Below are positions 47,875 to 57,466 of a stretch of DNA of 64,000 bases, piece after piece. The notes below the pieces were generated by a model. It was given only the letters and a program-made list of their open reading frames with translations, was not told where the DNA came from and searched no databases. The translations under genes were made by a program, and so were the position numbers. The stretch's first letter is position 1; the number at the start of each line of letters is the position of its first letter. Source of the stretch: Gemmatimonadota bacterium (lineage in GTDB: Bacteria > Gemmatimonadota > Gemmatimonadetes > Longimicrobiales > Longimicrobiaceae); the NCBI GenBank assembly GCA_031260285.1, contig JAIRKD010000061.1, positions 17,761 to 81,760 on the forward strand, written 5' to 3'.

Positions 47875-50800
47875 TGAGCAGACTTGCCTTCCGCCGGATC
47901 CGCATTGACCGGTTCCTGGGGATCAACTCCAGCTTTGAGCTGCGGGAGCTCGCCTCCGGCATCAATGTGATCTACGGGCCGAACGCCTCGGGGAAGACAA
48001 CCACAGCGCGGGCGATCGAGCTGCTTCTCTGGCCGAAGGCGAGTGATCCGCGCGGGGCGGTTCTGGAAGCCTCGGTGGATCTGGCGAACGATACGTGGAT
48101 CGTCCGGATAAACGCTGACCGTGCGGATTATGAGCAGGCCGGGCTGCCCGTGGATCACCCGATGCCCACGGTCCCCGCGGAGGGGCGGGATCGCTACCAG
48201 CTCTGGCTCACGGACCTTCTTCAGAAGGATGACGAGGAGTTCGCCCGCCGGATCATTGTGGAGTCTGCGGGTGGGTACGATCTGCGAGGTGCATCAAACG
48301 CCGCGTTTGCGTCCTGGAAGACAGCGCCGCGGCGGGGGAAGCCACACGACGACCTCCTGAAGGCGCGGAAGGCAAAGGCCGATGCAACGGCGGCGGCTGC
48401 CGCGCTGGAAGAGGAGAGAACCACACTCGCGGAGAAGGAAGATCAGCTGGCCCGGCGGGATGCGCTGATCGCGCGGGAGAAGGACTGTCAGCTCGCCCTG
48501 GACCGGGCCCGGCTGCGTGACGCGCTTGTGGAGGCGAAGTCCGCGCTTGATCTCCATCCCCCGATTCTGGCGGCTCTGCTGGGGAACGAGGCTGCGGAAG
48601 TCCGGTCCCTTCGTGTGCGGATCGAGGAAGCGCGGAAGAAGCTGGAGGCCGCGGAGGTGGCACGGATGACCGCGCTGAGGAAGCATCAGGAGCTTCGGGT
48701 CCCCCGGGAGATCTTTGAGGGCGACCTGCTTCAGCGGCTGACCGAAGATGTAAAACAGCTTGGTGAGCTGGACCGGACCATTGAGGAGCTTGAGCGACAC
48801 CGGGCAACGGAGGTCGCGCGGGTAGCGGATGTGGACCGGCGCTTCGGGAACCGTCCGGACCGGGACCGTCTGGCCGAGCTGAACCCTGAGGGGCTTGGAA
48901 ACCTGCTGGAGGCGGGCCGGCGGGCGGAGGAGTCACGGCGGGAGCTGGCCTGGCGGGAACAGGAGCTTCGTCGCCTCCCCGAGAACCCTCCGCCCGCAGA
49001 CCTCCGGGATCGCGATCAGGGGATCCACATCCTGCGCGAGTGGCTGGCGTCGGGGCCGGGAGGTGGGTCGGAACTGCTCCGGCGGGCCGCGATGGCGGGG
49101 GTGCTGGTGCTGCTTGTCAGCGCCATTGTTCTTCTGACAAGTGGCCCGGTCTGGCTTGGGGTTCCTGTCCTGCTCACGGCGCTGGCGGTCGGCGCGCTGC
49201 TCTACCGGGAGCAGAGTTCCGTGGACTTCCGCCCGGATGTGGAGCGTCGGTACGCGGCGCTGGGTCTGGTGGTTGCGCCCGGGAGCTGGGAGGCGCAGGC
49301 GGTTGAATCCTGTCTGGCGGCGCTGGAGGTGTACGTCGCGGAGGGGCGCAAACACGAGCAGGCCTGGGAGCGCGGCCGGACGCTGCGCGCGGAGCTGAAC
49401 GGGCTCCGGAACACCCGGCCCGAGCCGGATGCCCTCCTCCAGGAACTCGCCGGTTACTACGGCCTGCGACTGCCGGACGACACCATCGTCATCTACTCGT
49501 TTGTCGAGGATCTTGTCGTCTGGCGGAAGGCGCTCACGGCGTTGCGGGCGGCTGAGGCGGAACTGGTTGCTGTCTACGGAATGCGCCAGGAGGTTCTCGA
49601 AAGCGCGAACCAGAGGTTCCGGCGGATCTCCCGGCCGACGGTGAAGGACAGCCAGGCGGTGAAGGGCGCGGCTGAAAAACTTCGCGAAGATCTGGTGGCC
49701 TACCGGGAGGCGAGCCGGGAGCTGGACGACGCGAAGAACGCAATCACCGCGGCTGAAGAGCTGATCAGCGAGAGCGAGGCCGCGCTGGCTGAACTCCGCG
49801 CGCGCGCGGGTTTTGAGGAAGTGGATGAGCCCCTGCTGGCAGACTGGTGCGCGCAGCTGCCTGCCCGGAAGGTTGCCGCCGGGACAGTGGCGCTGGCGGA
49901 GGGCCAGCTGAAGCTGGTGGAGCAGCGGATCGGCGAGGTCCCGGGTTTTGACAGCGATCTGCTCACCCTCCATCCCCGGAAGCTGGAGAGCGAGATCTCC
50001 CGGCTTTCAGCGGAGGCTGGAGAGCTCCAGAACCTCGCGCAGGCGGTGGGCGCTCTGAAAAACCGGATCGAGGCCGCTCGCGGGGCGCATACGCTGGAGG
50101 ACGCGCTTGTCGCGGAACGGGAGGCGCTTGCCGGCATCGAGGGGATGCGGGAGCGAAGCGTCCGGTCAGCCGTGGCGGAGGCTCTGGTTGCGTTTGTGGA
50201 CCGGGAAACCCGGCGCGCCCATCAGCCCCGGGTGCTCCAGCGGGCAAACGAGCTGCTCGGTGTGATCACCCGCCATGGCTACGAACTTGTCATGGACGAC
50301 CAGTCCAGCGGATCGTTCCGCGCCATCGACCGGCAGACAGGACGGGGACATTCCCTCAGAGAGCTCTCCAGCGGAACCCGGGTGCAGCTTCTGCTTGCGG
50401 TGCGTCTCGCGTTTGTGGAATCACTGGAGGCCGGCGTTTCCCTCCCGCTGCTGATGGACGAGACGCTGGCCAACAGCGACGATGAACGGGCGGCGGCGAT
50501 CATGGAGGCAGTGGTCCGCCTCGCGGAAGCCGGTCGGCAGGTCTTCTACTTCACCGCGCAGCCCGACGAGGTCTCAAAGTGGGTCCGTACGCTTCAGGGC
50601 ACGGGGGTGGAGTGGAAGCAGGTGGATCTGGCTGAGCTCCGCGCGCTTGAGGGGCGGCTCGATCCGTCCTTCCCGGAACCGGAGGCACCTCCGGCACCAG
50701 CTCTGCTTCCACCCGAGGTAAAACACGCGGCGATCCCCGGGCTGATCCCGGTTCCGGCGCTGAAGCCGGATGATCCGGTCTCTCGGGTGCACCCCTGGTA

Positions 50801-51374
50801 TCTCACGGAGGATACCGCCCTCCTGCGGTTCCTGATCAACGATCTGCGGGTCACAAACTGGGGAGTGCTGAACGCGCTCCTTGAGGAGACGGGTGAAGCG
50901 CTGCTTGAGCCCTCCGTGCGCGAGCCGCTGACCGCCTCGGCCCACGCGGCCCGTTCGATTCTCGCGGCACTGAAAATCGGACGTGGTGCCCGGATCGACC
51001 GGGCAGTGCTGGTTGAATCGAAGGTGCTGTCAGCCCGGTACCTGGAGGAGATCGACCAGCTCTGCACTGAGCTGGATGGTGACGGAGCCAGGCTGATCGC
51101 GGCACTGGAGGGGCGTGAGGTCAAGGGCTTCCGCCAGAAGAACGTGGACGACCTGCGGGCGTATCTGGAGGGAACAGGTCACCACGATACCCGGTCATCA
51201 CTCGACTTCGAGCAGCTCCGGCAGCGGGTTCTGACAGATCGCTCGCGGGATATCGCGACGGGTATGCTTACCGTTGCCACAATCGACGGGCTGATCTCGC
51301 GACTCGCCCGGGGGATGGGGATCAAACTGGACCCACCCCCGGCTCCGGAACCTCAGATGGCACTGTTCCTGTGA
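47871..51374 (+). CDS. SbcC/Rad50-like SMC-type ATPase (YhaN-type) with extra C-terminal domain
   Basis: INVIYGPNASGKTTTARAIELLLWP Walker A; long coiled coil with TM-like hairpin; ELSSGTRVQLLLAVRLAF signature; ATGA overlap with phosphoesterase. Confidence 0.92.
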   Translation: MMSRLAFRRIRIDRFLGINSSFELRELASGINVIYGPNASGKTTTARAIELLLWPKASDPRGAVLEASVDLANDTWIVRINADRADYEQAGLPVDHPMPTVPAEGRDRYQLWLTDLLQKDDEEFARRIIVESAGGYDLRGASNAAFASWKTAPRRGKPHDDLLKARKAKADATAAAAALEEERTTLAEKEDQLARRDALIAREKDCQLALDRARLRDALVEAKSALDLHPPILAALLGNEAAEVRSLRVRIEEARKKLEAAEVARMTALRKHQELRVPREIFEGDLLQRLTEDVKQLGELDRTIEELERHRATEVARVADVDRRFGNRPDRDRLAELNPEGLGNLLEAGRRAEESRRELAWREQELRRLPENPPPADLRDRDQGIHILREWLASGPGGGSELLRRAAMAGVLVLLVSAIVLLTSGPVWLGVPVLLTALAVGALLYREQSSVDFRPDVERRYAALGLVVAPGSWEAQAVESCLAALEVYVAEGRKHEQAWERGRTLRAELNGLRNTRPEPDALLQELAGYYGLRLPDDTIVIYSFVEDLVVWRKALTALRAAEAELVAVYGMRQEVLESANQRFRRISRPTVKDSQAVKGAAEKLREDLVAYREASRELDDAKNAITAAEELISESEAALAELRARAGFEEVDEPLLADWCAQLPARKVAAGTVALAEGQLKLVEQRIGEVPGFDSDLLTLHPRKLESEISRLSAEAGELQNLAQAVGALKNRIEAARGAHTLEDALVAEREALAGIEGMRERSVRSAVAEALVAFVDRETRRAHQPRVLQRANELLGVITRHGYELVMDDQSSGSFRAIDRQTGRGHSLRELSSGTRVQLLLAVRLAFVESLEAGVSLPLLMDETLANSDDERAAAIMEAVVRLAEAGRQVFYFTAQPDEVSKWVRTLQGTGVEWKQVDLAELRALEGRLDPSFPEPEAPPAPALLPPEVKHAAIPGLIPVPALKPDDPVSRVHPWYLTEDTALLRFLINDLRVTNWGVLNALLEETGEALLEPSVREPLTASAHAARSILAALKIGRGARIDRAVLVESKVLSARYLEEIDQLCTELDGDGARLIAALEGREVKGFRQKNVDDLRAYLEGTGHHDTRSSLDFEQLRQRVLTDRSRDIATGMLTVATIDGLISRLARGMGIKLDPPPAPEPQMALFL

Positions 51375-51385
51375 GCTGGAACTCC

Positions 51386-51442
51386 ATGAGAAACGGGGAT
51401 TCACTGGCGATGGCGGAACCACAGGTGGCGTTGTTTCTGTGA
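51386..51442 (+). CDS. Possible micro-ORF MRNGDSLAMAEPQVALFL duplicating the C-terminal peptide of the SbcC-like protein
   Basis: GAACCACAGGTGGCGTTGTTTCTGTGAG vs GAACCTCAGATGGCACTGTTCCTGTGAG; 4 of 5 differences synonymous. Confidence 0.35.
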   Translation: MRNGDSLAMAEPQVALFL

Positions 51443-51443
51443 G

Positions 51444-54400
51444 TTACACCTCCTGTATCTGCAGGAGGTTGTTCCGGGAGAGATCGGCCCGCGAGAGGTC
51501 GTTTGGTTCTGCCATCATCCTGCTCCAGATGTCACCTATTCTGCGGACCCGATCAGGAACAGTGTTGATGGTGAAGTCACGGAGATCAAGGTCCGATGTA
51601 AGTTCCTCCCACCGCAGCGGTGTGGAGACGGTGGGGATGGGTCGCGCCCGCACAGCGTAGACTCCCGCGACGGACTTCGAGAGGCTGTTCTGGAGGAAGT
51701 CGATGTAGACGGTTCCGCGCGGGCGTTTCCGGGTCATGCGCGCGACGGTGGCTTCTTTCGGGTACCGGTCAGCAACCCGGGTGGCGATGACACGTCCGAG
51801 AAGCGCTGCGGTTTCAAGCGTCGTCCGCGGGGGGAGCGGCAGATAGATATGGATGCCTTCGGAGCCGGAGGTCTTTACAGCGCCATGAAGACCCAGCTCG
51901 TCCAGCTCCTCCCGGATCCGGAGCGCAACTTCCACAACCCGCCGGAAGTCCGCCCCGGGGCCGGGGTCGAGATCCAGAATTGTGTAGTCCGCACTCTTCA
52001 GCGCTCCTGTCCGCGAGTGCCAGGGGTCCCAGGAGATCGCTCCGAGCTGGATCGTGTAGAGAAGAGTGGCGAGCTTCCCGCCGATCAACCGCCGCTGCGG
52101 CTCGCCATCCGTCCGGATAACCGCGACGCGTACTCCCGCGGGAACCTGGTCCGGCGCCGCCTGCTGATAGAATGATTCCCCCTCCACTCCCTCCGGAAAC
52201 CGCCGAAGCACCAGCGGACGGTCTTTCATCCAGGGAAGAATGTACTCCGCCATCCGGGCGTAATAGAGGAAAAGATCACCTTTGGTGGTCTTTGTTTCCG
52301 GGTAGAAGACCTTGTCGAGGCTCGAAACCCGCAGCGTCGACCGGCCTCCGGTGGGAATGCTGCCTTCCTTCGGGCCATTGATAAGCCGGATGAGCGCATC
52401 AACGGTCGGATCAGGTCGGGTGCCAGCCATGTTCATCAGATGGGTCTTCCTCGCGAAACCGTTCTTCTCTGCCGGAGGCTTTGCTGTCCGGTGCCTCTTC
52501 CGCGAGCTGGATCTTCCTGTCGAATCGGCTTTTTCTGCGGTGCCGGATTCCCCCGTCGAATCGGACTTCTTCCCGGACTTCTTCGCGGAATCGGATTCTG
52601 CCTCTGAGCCGGCCTTTCTTGTCCGGGCGGAACGTGGTTTTTCCCGGGGGGATGACTCCCGGCCCGCCACAGAAGGTTCGCGGATCACCTCTTTCGGCTC
52701 CTTGTCGTCGCGCATCCCAAGGAACGCCGACTGACGGAGTCTGCCTTCCGCTGTCCACTCGTTGAACTTCACTTCCACCACCAGTTCGGGACGCACCCAG
52801 TGAAGCTCTTCTCCGGCCTCAGCGAGGATATCAGGCGGACCCTGGAAAGGAGAAGTTGCACGCCGGAGCTGTTTCAGACGGTGACTGACCGAGGCAAGCG
52901 TAGACTCGGAGAAGCCGGTTCCGGTACGTCCGCAATAGATCAGCTTTCCCTGATCGAAGTAGCCGAGCAGCAGCGCGCCGAAGTGCTTCCGGGAGCCACC
53001 CGGAGCCGTCCACCCGCCAACCACAAACTCCTGCTGGTTCTCGATCTTCAGCTTCCGCCAGTCCGCCGTCCGCTCTCCCGCGCGGTACGGAGCACTCCGG
53101 CGCTTGGCGATGATCCCCTCCCAGCCTTCCCGGACTCCGCGCTTCCGGAGCGCCTTCCCGTCCCCCGCGGTTTCGGAGATCCGGAGCGACCTTCCCGTCT
53201 CACCCTTCAGGAGCTCTTCCAGTGCCTTCCGGCGTGCCGTCCATGGCTCTGACAGGAGAGTTTCCTCACCGCTGAGCAGGCAGTCAAACGCCACCAGAGC
53301 AACGGGATTCTCCTCTGCCTCCCGTGTCACCACCGCGGGATCTGACTGGTGAATCCGTCCTTTCAACTCTCCGAAGCGGGCAAATTTTCTCCGGACCAGA
53401 GCGACGATCTCCCCGTCCACGACAAACGGCGTCCCGAGCTTTTCCGAGAGATCACCCAGCGCGCGGACAACCTCCGGAAACTGGGGCGCCTTATCGATCC
53501 CGTTCCGGGAGATCAGCGCAACCTCCCGACCGGCGGCGTACGCCAGAACGCGAACGCCATCATACTTCGGCTCGAAGACCCAGTCCTTTCCCTCCGGTGC
53601 CGGTTTCCCCGCGCTCGCGAGCATCGGATCCAGCCGCGGGAGAGGTTTTGATCCGGCTCCTTTTGACCTGGCCTTCCCAGGGGCTCCGGCCTTTGATCTT
53701 TCCCCGGATCTTCCCCTGACCGATTCAATTCTGCCCGATTTCTTTCCGTCGGATTTCTCCCCATCGGACATCCTGCTCTCCGACGATGTCCCGTCTGATG
53801 CTTTTCCGGCTGAGCTCTCCGCGCCGGAGGTCTTTCCGCGAGGCAACTGCCCGCCCGGCCCCATTCTGCCGGAGGTCCATCTCCGCGAGCCACCTTTCCC
53901 CTCGGCGATCTCCTTCATCAACCGGTTCGAAACCACGGACCGTCGGGCGGAGGTTGTGATCTTCGATCCGGGCTTTGCGAAGGTGTCCCGGTGTTTGATG
54001 AGCAGCCAGTGGGACCGGAGGCCCTTCTCCGCGGCTCCATCGTTTCCCGAGGTGCGGACCAGGGCGAACGATCCGCGCATCCGTTCTCCTTCGAAGGTGA
54101 TGGAGAGCTTCCCCTCCTGGTACCCTCGCCGGATTGCCGCGTCAGCCTTCTCTCCGGGCCGGAGCTCATCGGGGGTATAGCTGCCATGGTCCCAGATCAT
54201 CACCGTTCCACCCCCATACTCGCCTTCGGGGATGGTGCCCTCAAACCGGTTGTACTCGATCGGGTGGTCCTCCACTTCCACCGCGAGCCGCCGTTCCGCG
54301 GGGTCGAGAGATGGCCCCCGGGGCACTGCCCAGCTCCGCATGACTCCATCCATCTCCAGCCGCAGATCAAAGTGGAGATGTGAGGCGTCATGCTTCTGGA

Positions 54401-54521
54401 CGACAAACCGGAAGTGACCGGACCGGCCTCCCGAACCCTCCCCCGATGGTTCAGGGGAACGCGAGAAGTTGCGCTTCTTCCGGTACTCCCGGAGGGAGCC
54501 TGATCGGGTACGGGCAGTCAT
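51444..54521 (-). CDS. ligD: ATP-dependent DNA ligase LigD (phosphoesterase-ligase-polymerase)
   Basis: FVVQKHDASHLHFDLRLEMDGVMRSWAVPRGPS (PE), EPKYDGVRVLAY (ligase Lys), C-terminal polymerase SLDKVFYPETKTTKGDLFLYY. Confidence 0.95.
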   Translation of the reverse strand: MTARTRSGSLREYRKKRNFSRSPEPSGEGSGGRSGHFRFVVQKHDASHLHFDLRLEMDGVMRSWAVPRGPSLDPAERRLAVEVEDHPIEYNRFEGTIPEGEYGGGTVMIWDHGSYTPDELRPGEKADAAIRRGYQEGKLSITFEGERMRGSFALVRTSGNDGAAEKGLRSHWLLIKHRDTFAKPGSKITTSARRSVVSNRLMKEIAEGKGGSRRWTSGRMGPGGQLPRGKTSGAESSAGKASDGTSSESRMSDGEKSDGKKSGRIESVRGRSGERSKAGAPGKARSKGAGSKPLPRLDPMLASAGKPAPEGKDWVFEPKYDGVRVLAYAAGREVALISRNGIDKAPQFPEVVRALGDLSEKLGTPFVVDGEIVALVRRKFARFGELKGRIHQSDPAVVTREAEENPVALVAFDCLLSGEETLLSEPWTARRKALEELLKGETGRSLRISETAGDGKALRKRGVREGWEGIIAKRRSAPYRAGERTADWRKLKIENQQEFVVGGWTAPGGSRKHFGALLLGYFDQGKLIYCGRTGTGFSESTLASVSHRLKQLRRATSPFQGPPDILAEAGEELHWVRPELVVEVKFNEWTAEGRLRQSAFLGMRDDKEPKEVIREPSVAGRESSPREKPRSARTRKAGSEAESDSAKKSGKKSDSTGESGTAEKADSTGRSSSRKRHRTAKPPAEKNGFARKTHLMNMAGTRPDPTVDALIRLINGPKEGSIPTGGRSTLRVSSLDKVFYPETKTTKGDLFLYYARMAEYILPWMKDRPLVLRRFPEGVEGESFYQQAAPDQVPAGVRVAVIRTDGEPQRRLIGGKLATLLYTIQLGAISWDPWHSRTGALKSADYTILDLDPGPGADFRRVVEVALRIREELDELGLHGAVKTSGSEGIHIYLPLPPRTTLETAALLGRVIATRVADRYPKEATVARMTRKRPRGTVYIDFLQNSLSKSVAGVYAVRARPIPTVSTPLRWEELTSDLDLRDFTINTVPDRVRRIGDIWSRMMAEPNDLSRADLSRNNLLQIQEV

Positions 54522-54640
54522 ATCACTCCGGTCTTTTCTCTCACTCCGGTTCCTTCTCCGGCGCTCGATATCCGGTTCCTTGCATCCGGCTCCTCCGACG
54601 TCCCGTTTCCCGGGGGAAGGGCGGGATCTATCAGGATTTA

Positions 54641-54937
54641 TCAGTGCTTCCGGATGGCGCTGATGAGTTCTGCGCGGGTCATCATGCTCCGGCCCGCGAT
54701 CCCGAGTTCGCGGGCCCGGTTGTAGAGCTCATCCCGGGTACGATCATCCAGGCTGCGTCGCGGGTTGCCGGTCCCCGAGGTTTTCCGGCTTGGAGTGCGG
54801 CCTTCCATGCGGCGCTGTTTGTTGACCGTCCGGCCCGCGATCTCTTCGGCCCGATCCTTCGAGCTTCCCCGATCAAGCGCGCTTTCCCGGACGCGCTCAT
54901 ACATCCGTTCATCCTTACGGCTCCAGGATGGTGACAT
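54641..54937 (-). CDS. Rho-N/plasmid-stabilisation-like small protein
   Basis: SRKDERMYERVRESALDRGSSKDRAEEIAGRTVNKQRRMEGRT...; C-terminal ELYNRARELGIAGRSMMTRAELISAIRKH Rho_N; GGAGG RBS. Confidence 0.8.
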   Translation of the reverse strand: MSPSWSRKDERMYERVRESALDRGSSKDRAEEIAGRTVNKQRRMEGRTPSRKTSGTGNPRRSLDDRTRDELYNRARELGIAGRSMMTRAELISAIRKH

Positions 54938-55282
54938 GCGGACCTCCATTGGTGCGGATGGGTGCTGCAGACTCTTCCGGGTCTCTGATAATGCAAGACG
55001 CGCGCTTCTGTCACGGGTGATGTTGACGGGCACGGCTGGAACCGGCAACACCAGTCACCGTCAACCCTTGTGCGGGGTGACCGGGTCACTCAACATTACC
55101 GATTACCACTCTCGTGGCGACTGATCTGATGCGGCATCCATTGTACGCCCCCGGTTTTATCCGTCGGGATCCATCCGGGGCACGCTTCCGGTTCGTCGAT
55201 TGCGGATGCCGGGCAGGCCGCTTTATTTCGGGGGGATCCAACCTGTTTCTATCCCTCCGGTCACCCGTACCGGGTTCCGAAC

Positions 55283-56476
55283 GTGCCGTTCGAGTTTGAT
55301 GATTCCCTGATTCCGCAGGCGCTCATGAAGGTGGTGGGCGTCGGAGGTGGCGGTGGTAACGCCGTCAACCGGATGATCGAGGAGGACCTCGAAGGAGTCG
55401 AGTTCATCTCGGTGAATACGGACGCCCAGGCGCTCAAGGTGAGCCGGAGCGGAACCAAGATCCAGATCGGCCGGCAGTTGACCCGCGGGCTCGGCGCGGG
55501 TGCCCGCCCCGAGGTGGGCCGGGCAGCACTGGAGGAATCACGTGATGAAGTCCGCGAGGCGCTGCGAGGCGCGGACCTGGTGTTTGTCACCGCCGGAATG
55601 GGCGGAGGCACCGGCACCGGCGCCGCACCCCTCATCGGGAGAATGGCGCGGGACTCGGGCGCTCTTACCATCGCCATTGTCACCAGACCCTTCCTCTTTG
55701 AGGGGAAGAAACGTCTCCAGCAGGCGGAAGCCGGTCTCGCGGAACTCCGTGAGTCGGTGGATACGATGATTGTCGTTCCCAACGAACGGCTTCTCTCGGT
55801 AGTTGGTCGGGGCACCAGTTTCCGCGACGCTCTCAAGAAGGCGGACGAGGTACTCCTCAACGCCACCCGCGGCATCAGTGATCTGATCCGCGTTACCGGC
55901 GTGGTCAACGTAGACTTTGCAGACGTGAAGACCATCATGGTGAACCGGGGCGCCGCGCTGATGGGCTCGGGCTTCGGGACGGGTGACAACCGGGCGATGG
56001 AAGCGGCGCGGGAGGCGATCAGCTCACCCCTCCTCGACAATGTCACCATCCAGGGCGCTACCGGCGTGCTGATCAATATCACCGGCGGCCAGGATCTCTC
56101 GCTGGATGAAGTGACCACAATCAGCGAGATCGTCCAGGAGGCAGCGGGTGATGACGCGGAGATCATCTTCGGCGCGGTTCACGATCCGCAGCTGACAGAT
56201 GCGGTGCGTGTAACCGTGATCGCCACGGGCTTTGATCGCGTTCAGCAGCAGCGCTTCCTGCGTCCGGGTGCCGCGCCCACCTCCCGGCCAGCATCGGTTC
56301 CGGTTGCCGCGGAGATGACACCCTCGCGCGCTGCACCCCCGGTGACCCCCGTTCCACCCGCCGGCCCCCGGATCGTCAGGCAGGATTCGATGCCCGCGAG
56401 ACCACCCCGGCATGAGGGTGAGGAACGATTCCCGGATCTGGAAATCCCGACCTTCATCCGCCGCCAGCGGGACTGA
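55283..56476 (+). CDS. ftsZ: Cell division protein FtsZ
   Basis: KVVGVGGGGGNAVNRMIEEDLEGVEFISVNTDAQAL; GGGTGTGAAP tubulin signature; C-terminal DLEIPTFIRRQ. Confidence 0.97.
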   Translation: MPFEFDDSLIPQALMKVVGVGGGGGNAVNRMIEEDLEGVEFISVNTDAQALKVSRSGTKIQIGRQLTRGLGAGARPEVGRAALEESRDEVREALRGADLVFVTAGMGGGTGTGAAPLIGRMARDSGALTIAIVTRPFLFEGKKRLQQAEAGLAELRESVDTMIVVPNERLLSVVGRGTSFRDALKKADEVLLNATRGISDLIRVTGVVNVDFADVKTIMVNRGAALMGSGFGTGDNRAMEAAREAISSPLLDNVTIQGATGVLINITGGQDLSLDEVTTISEIVQEAAGDDAEIIFGAVHDPQLTDAVRVTVIATGFDRVQQQRFLRPGAAPTSRPASVPVAAEMTPSRAAPPVTPVPPAGPRIVRQDSMPARPPRHEGEERFPDLEIPTFIRRQRD

Positions 56477-56570
56477 AACGCGCCCATGCCCGGATTTCCC
56501 CCACGGGGCAGCCGGGGGGAGATCGGGTTCTTTGGTACCACACCGCCAGTTACTGCAAAGTCGAGATCCG

Positions 56571-56592
56571 GGGCAGGTCTGAAAACCTGCCC
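56571..56592. repeat. REP-like palindrome GGGCAGGTCTGAAAACCTGCCC
   Basis: Same family core as 22237-22260 and 24121-24150. Confidence 0.55.
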
Positions 56593-56820
56593 CTGCCCGC
56601 AGTTGTGCCCCCGTGATGGGGAGGCAGTTGCGCCTCGTGAGTGTGTTGATGGCTTCCCGGTATATACTGCCCATCGATAAGTTGTTGCTTGCATCTATAC
56701 AGGATTTCCTTTTCCACAGCGCGTTTCAAGCCGAGTGACGCAGAGGTAATTTATTGAGTTTCCCACCTCCCGCCTCCACAACGTCTGAACTCTGTCGTTC
56801 TAACTCTTTACACGATCGTT

Positions 56821-56834
56821 ACTTACGCGTAAGT
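56821..56834. promoter_or_regulatory. Perfect 14-bp palindrome ACTTACGCGTAAGT
   Basis: Read directly; 28 bp upstream of -35 box. Confidence 0.6.
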
Positions 56835-56862
56835 GCAGCAATTGCAACAACTTACAAAAGTG

Positions 56863-56891
56863 TTGACGTGGTCGGAGAGGAGTGGTATACT
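56863..56891 (+). promoter_or_regulatory. Sigma-70 promoter TTGACG-17-TATACT
   Basis: Near-consensus hexamers with optimal spacing. Confidence 0.75.
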
Positions 56892-56932
56892 GGGTTCCCC
56901 GGCGCTGTGGAAGGCTCAGGAATGATGGTGTG

Positions 56933-57214
56933 ATGCCGGTTGGAAATGATGGAAACGAGCTTCAGATGCATTCATCCGGAAGGGTGGAGTGCTTCCTCTT
57001 TCAGCGACCCAGTTCCAATAGATTCATGTCCGGTCATCACGTTGAGCCTGGAGTTGAGCCCGTACATCTGACAGTGGACGGCATGCCGGTGGATGTGGCC
57101 CGCCAGATCCGGGAGTTCCAGGATAGCGATCCGGAGTTTCTGCGGCGGGTACTGGTCTATGGAGTTACCTACCGGGCTGTGTTTGAGACCCTGAAGGATT
57201 CCTGGAGCGTGTAA
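56933..57214 (+). CDS. Small hypothetical protein
   Basis: Downstream of a strong promoter and followed by a terminator; start after predicted TSS. Confidence 0.6.
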   Translation: MPVGNDGNELQMHSSGRVECFLFQRPSSNRFMSGHHVEPGVEPVHLTVDGMPVDVARQIREFQDSDPEFLRRVLVYGVTYRAVFETLKDSWSV

Positions 57215-57261
57215 CACTCTTCTGGAACGGTTACGAAGTGTGATGAGAGAGACAACCGGCG

Positions 57262-57295
57262 AGCCGCCACACGGAAGTGAGGCGGCTTTTGTTTT
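57262..57295 (+). terminator. Intrinsic terminator
   Basis: GCCGCC-loop-GGCGGC TTTTGTTTT. Confidence 0.8.
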
Positions 57296-57466
57296 GCGGA
57301 TCTGCGTCTCTTCCTCCAGCTGTTCAAGCTCCTGGTCAGGCGGCTTCCGAGTCGTTTTATGAGGCCGTCTTTCCCGGTTCGAGGAAAGGTGGTTGACGGG
57401 CATGACTATCGCATATAGCGTGTCTCTGTCCCCCGCGCGGATCCACTATTGCCCGGACTCAGGCGG

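Noticed and set aside
48933-49973. 346-aa minus-strand ORF opposite the SbcC-like gene
   Set aside because: Antisense artefact
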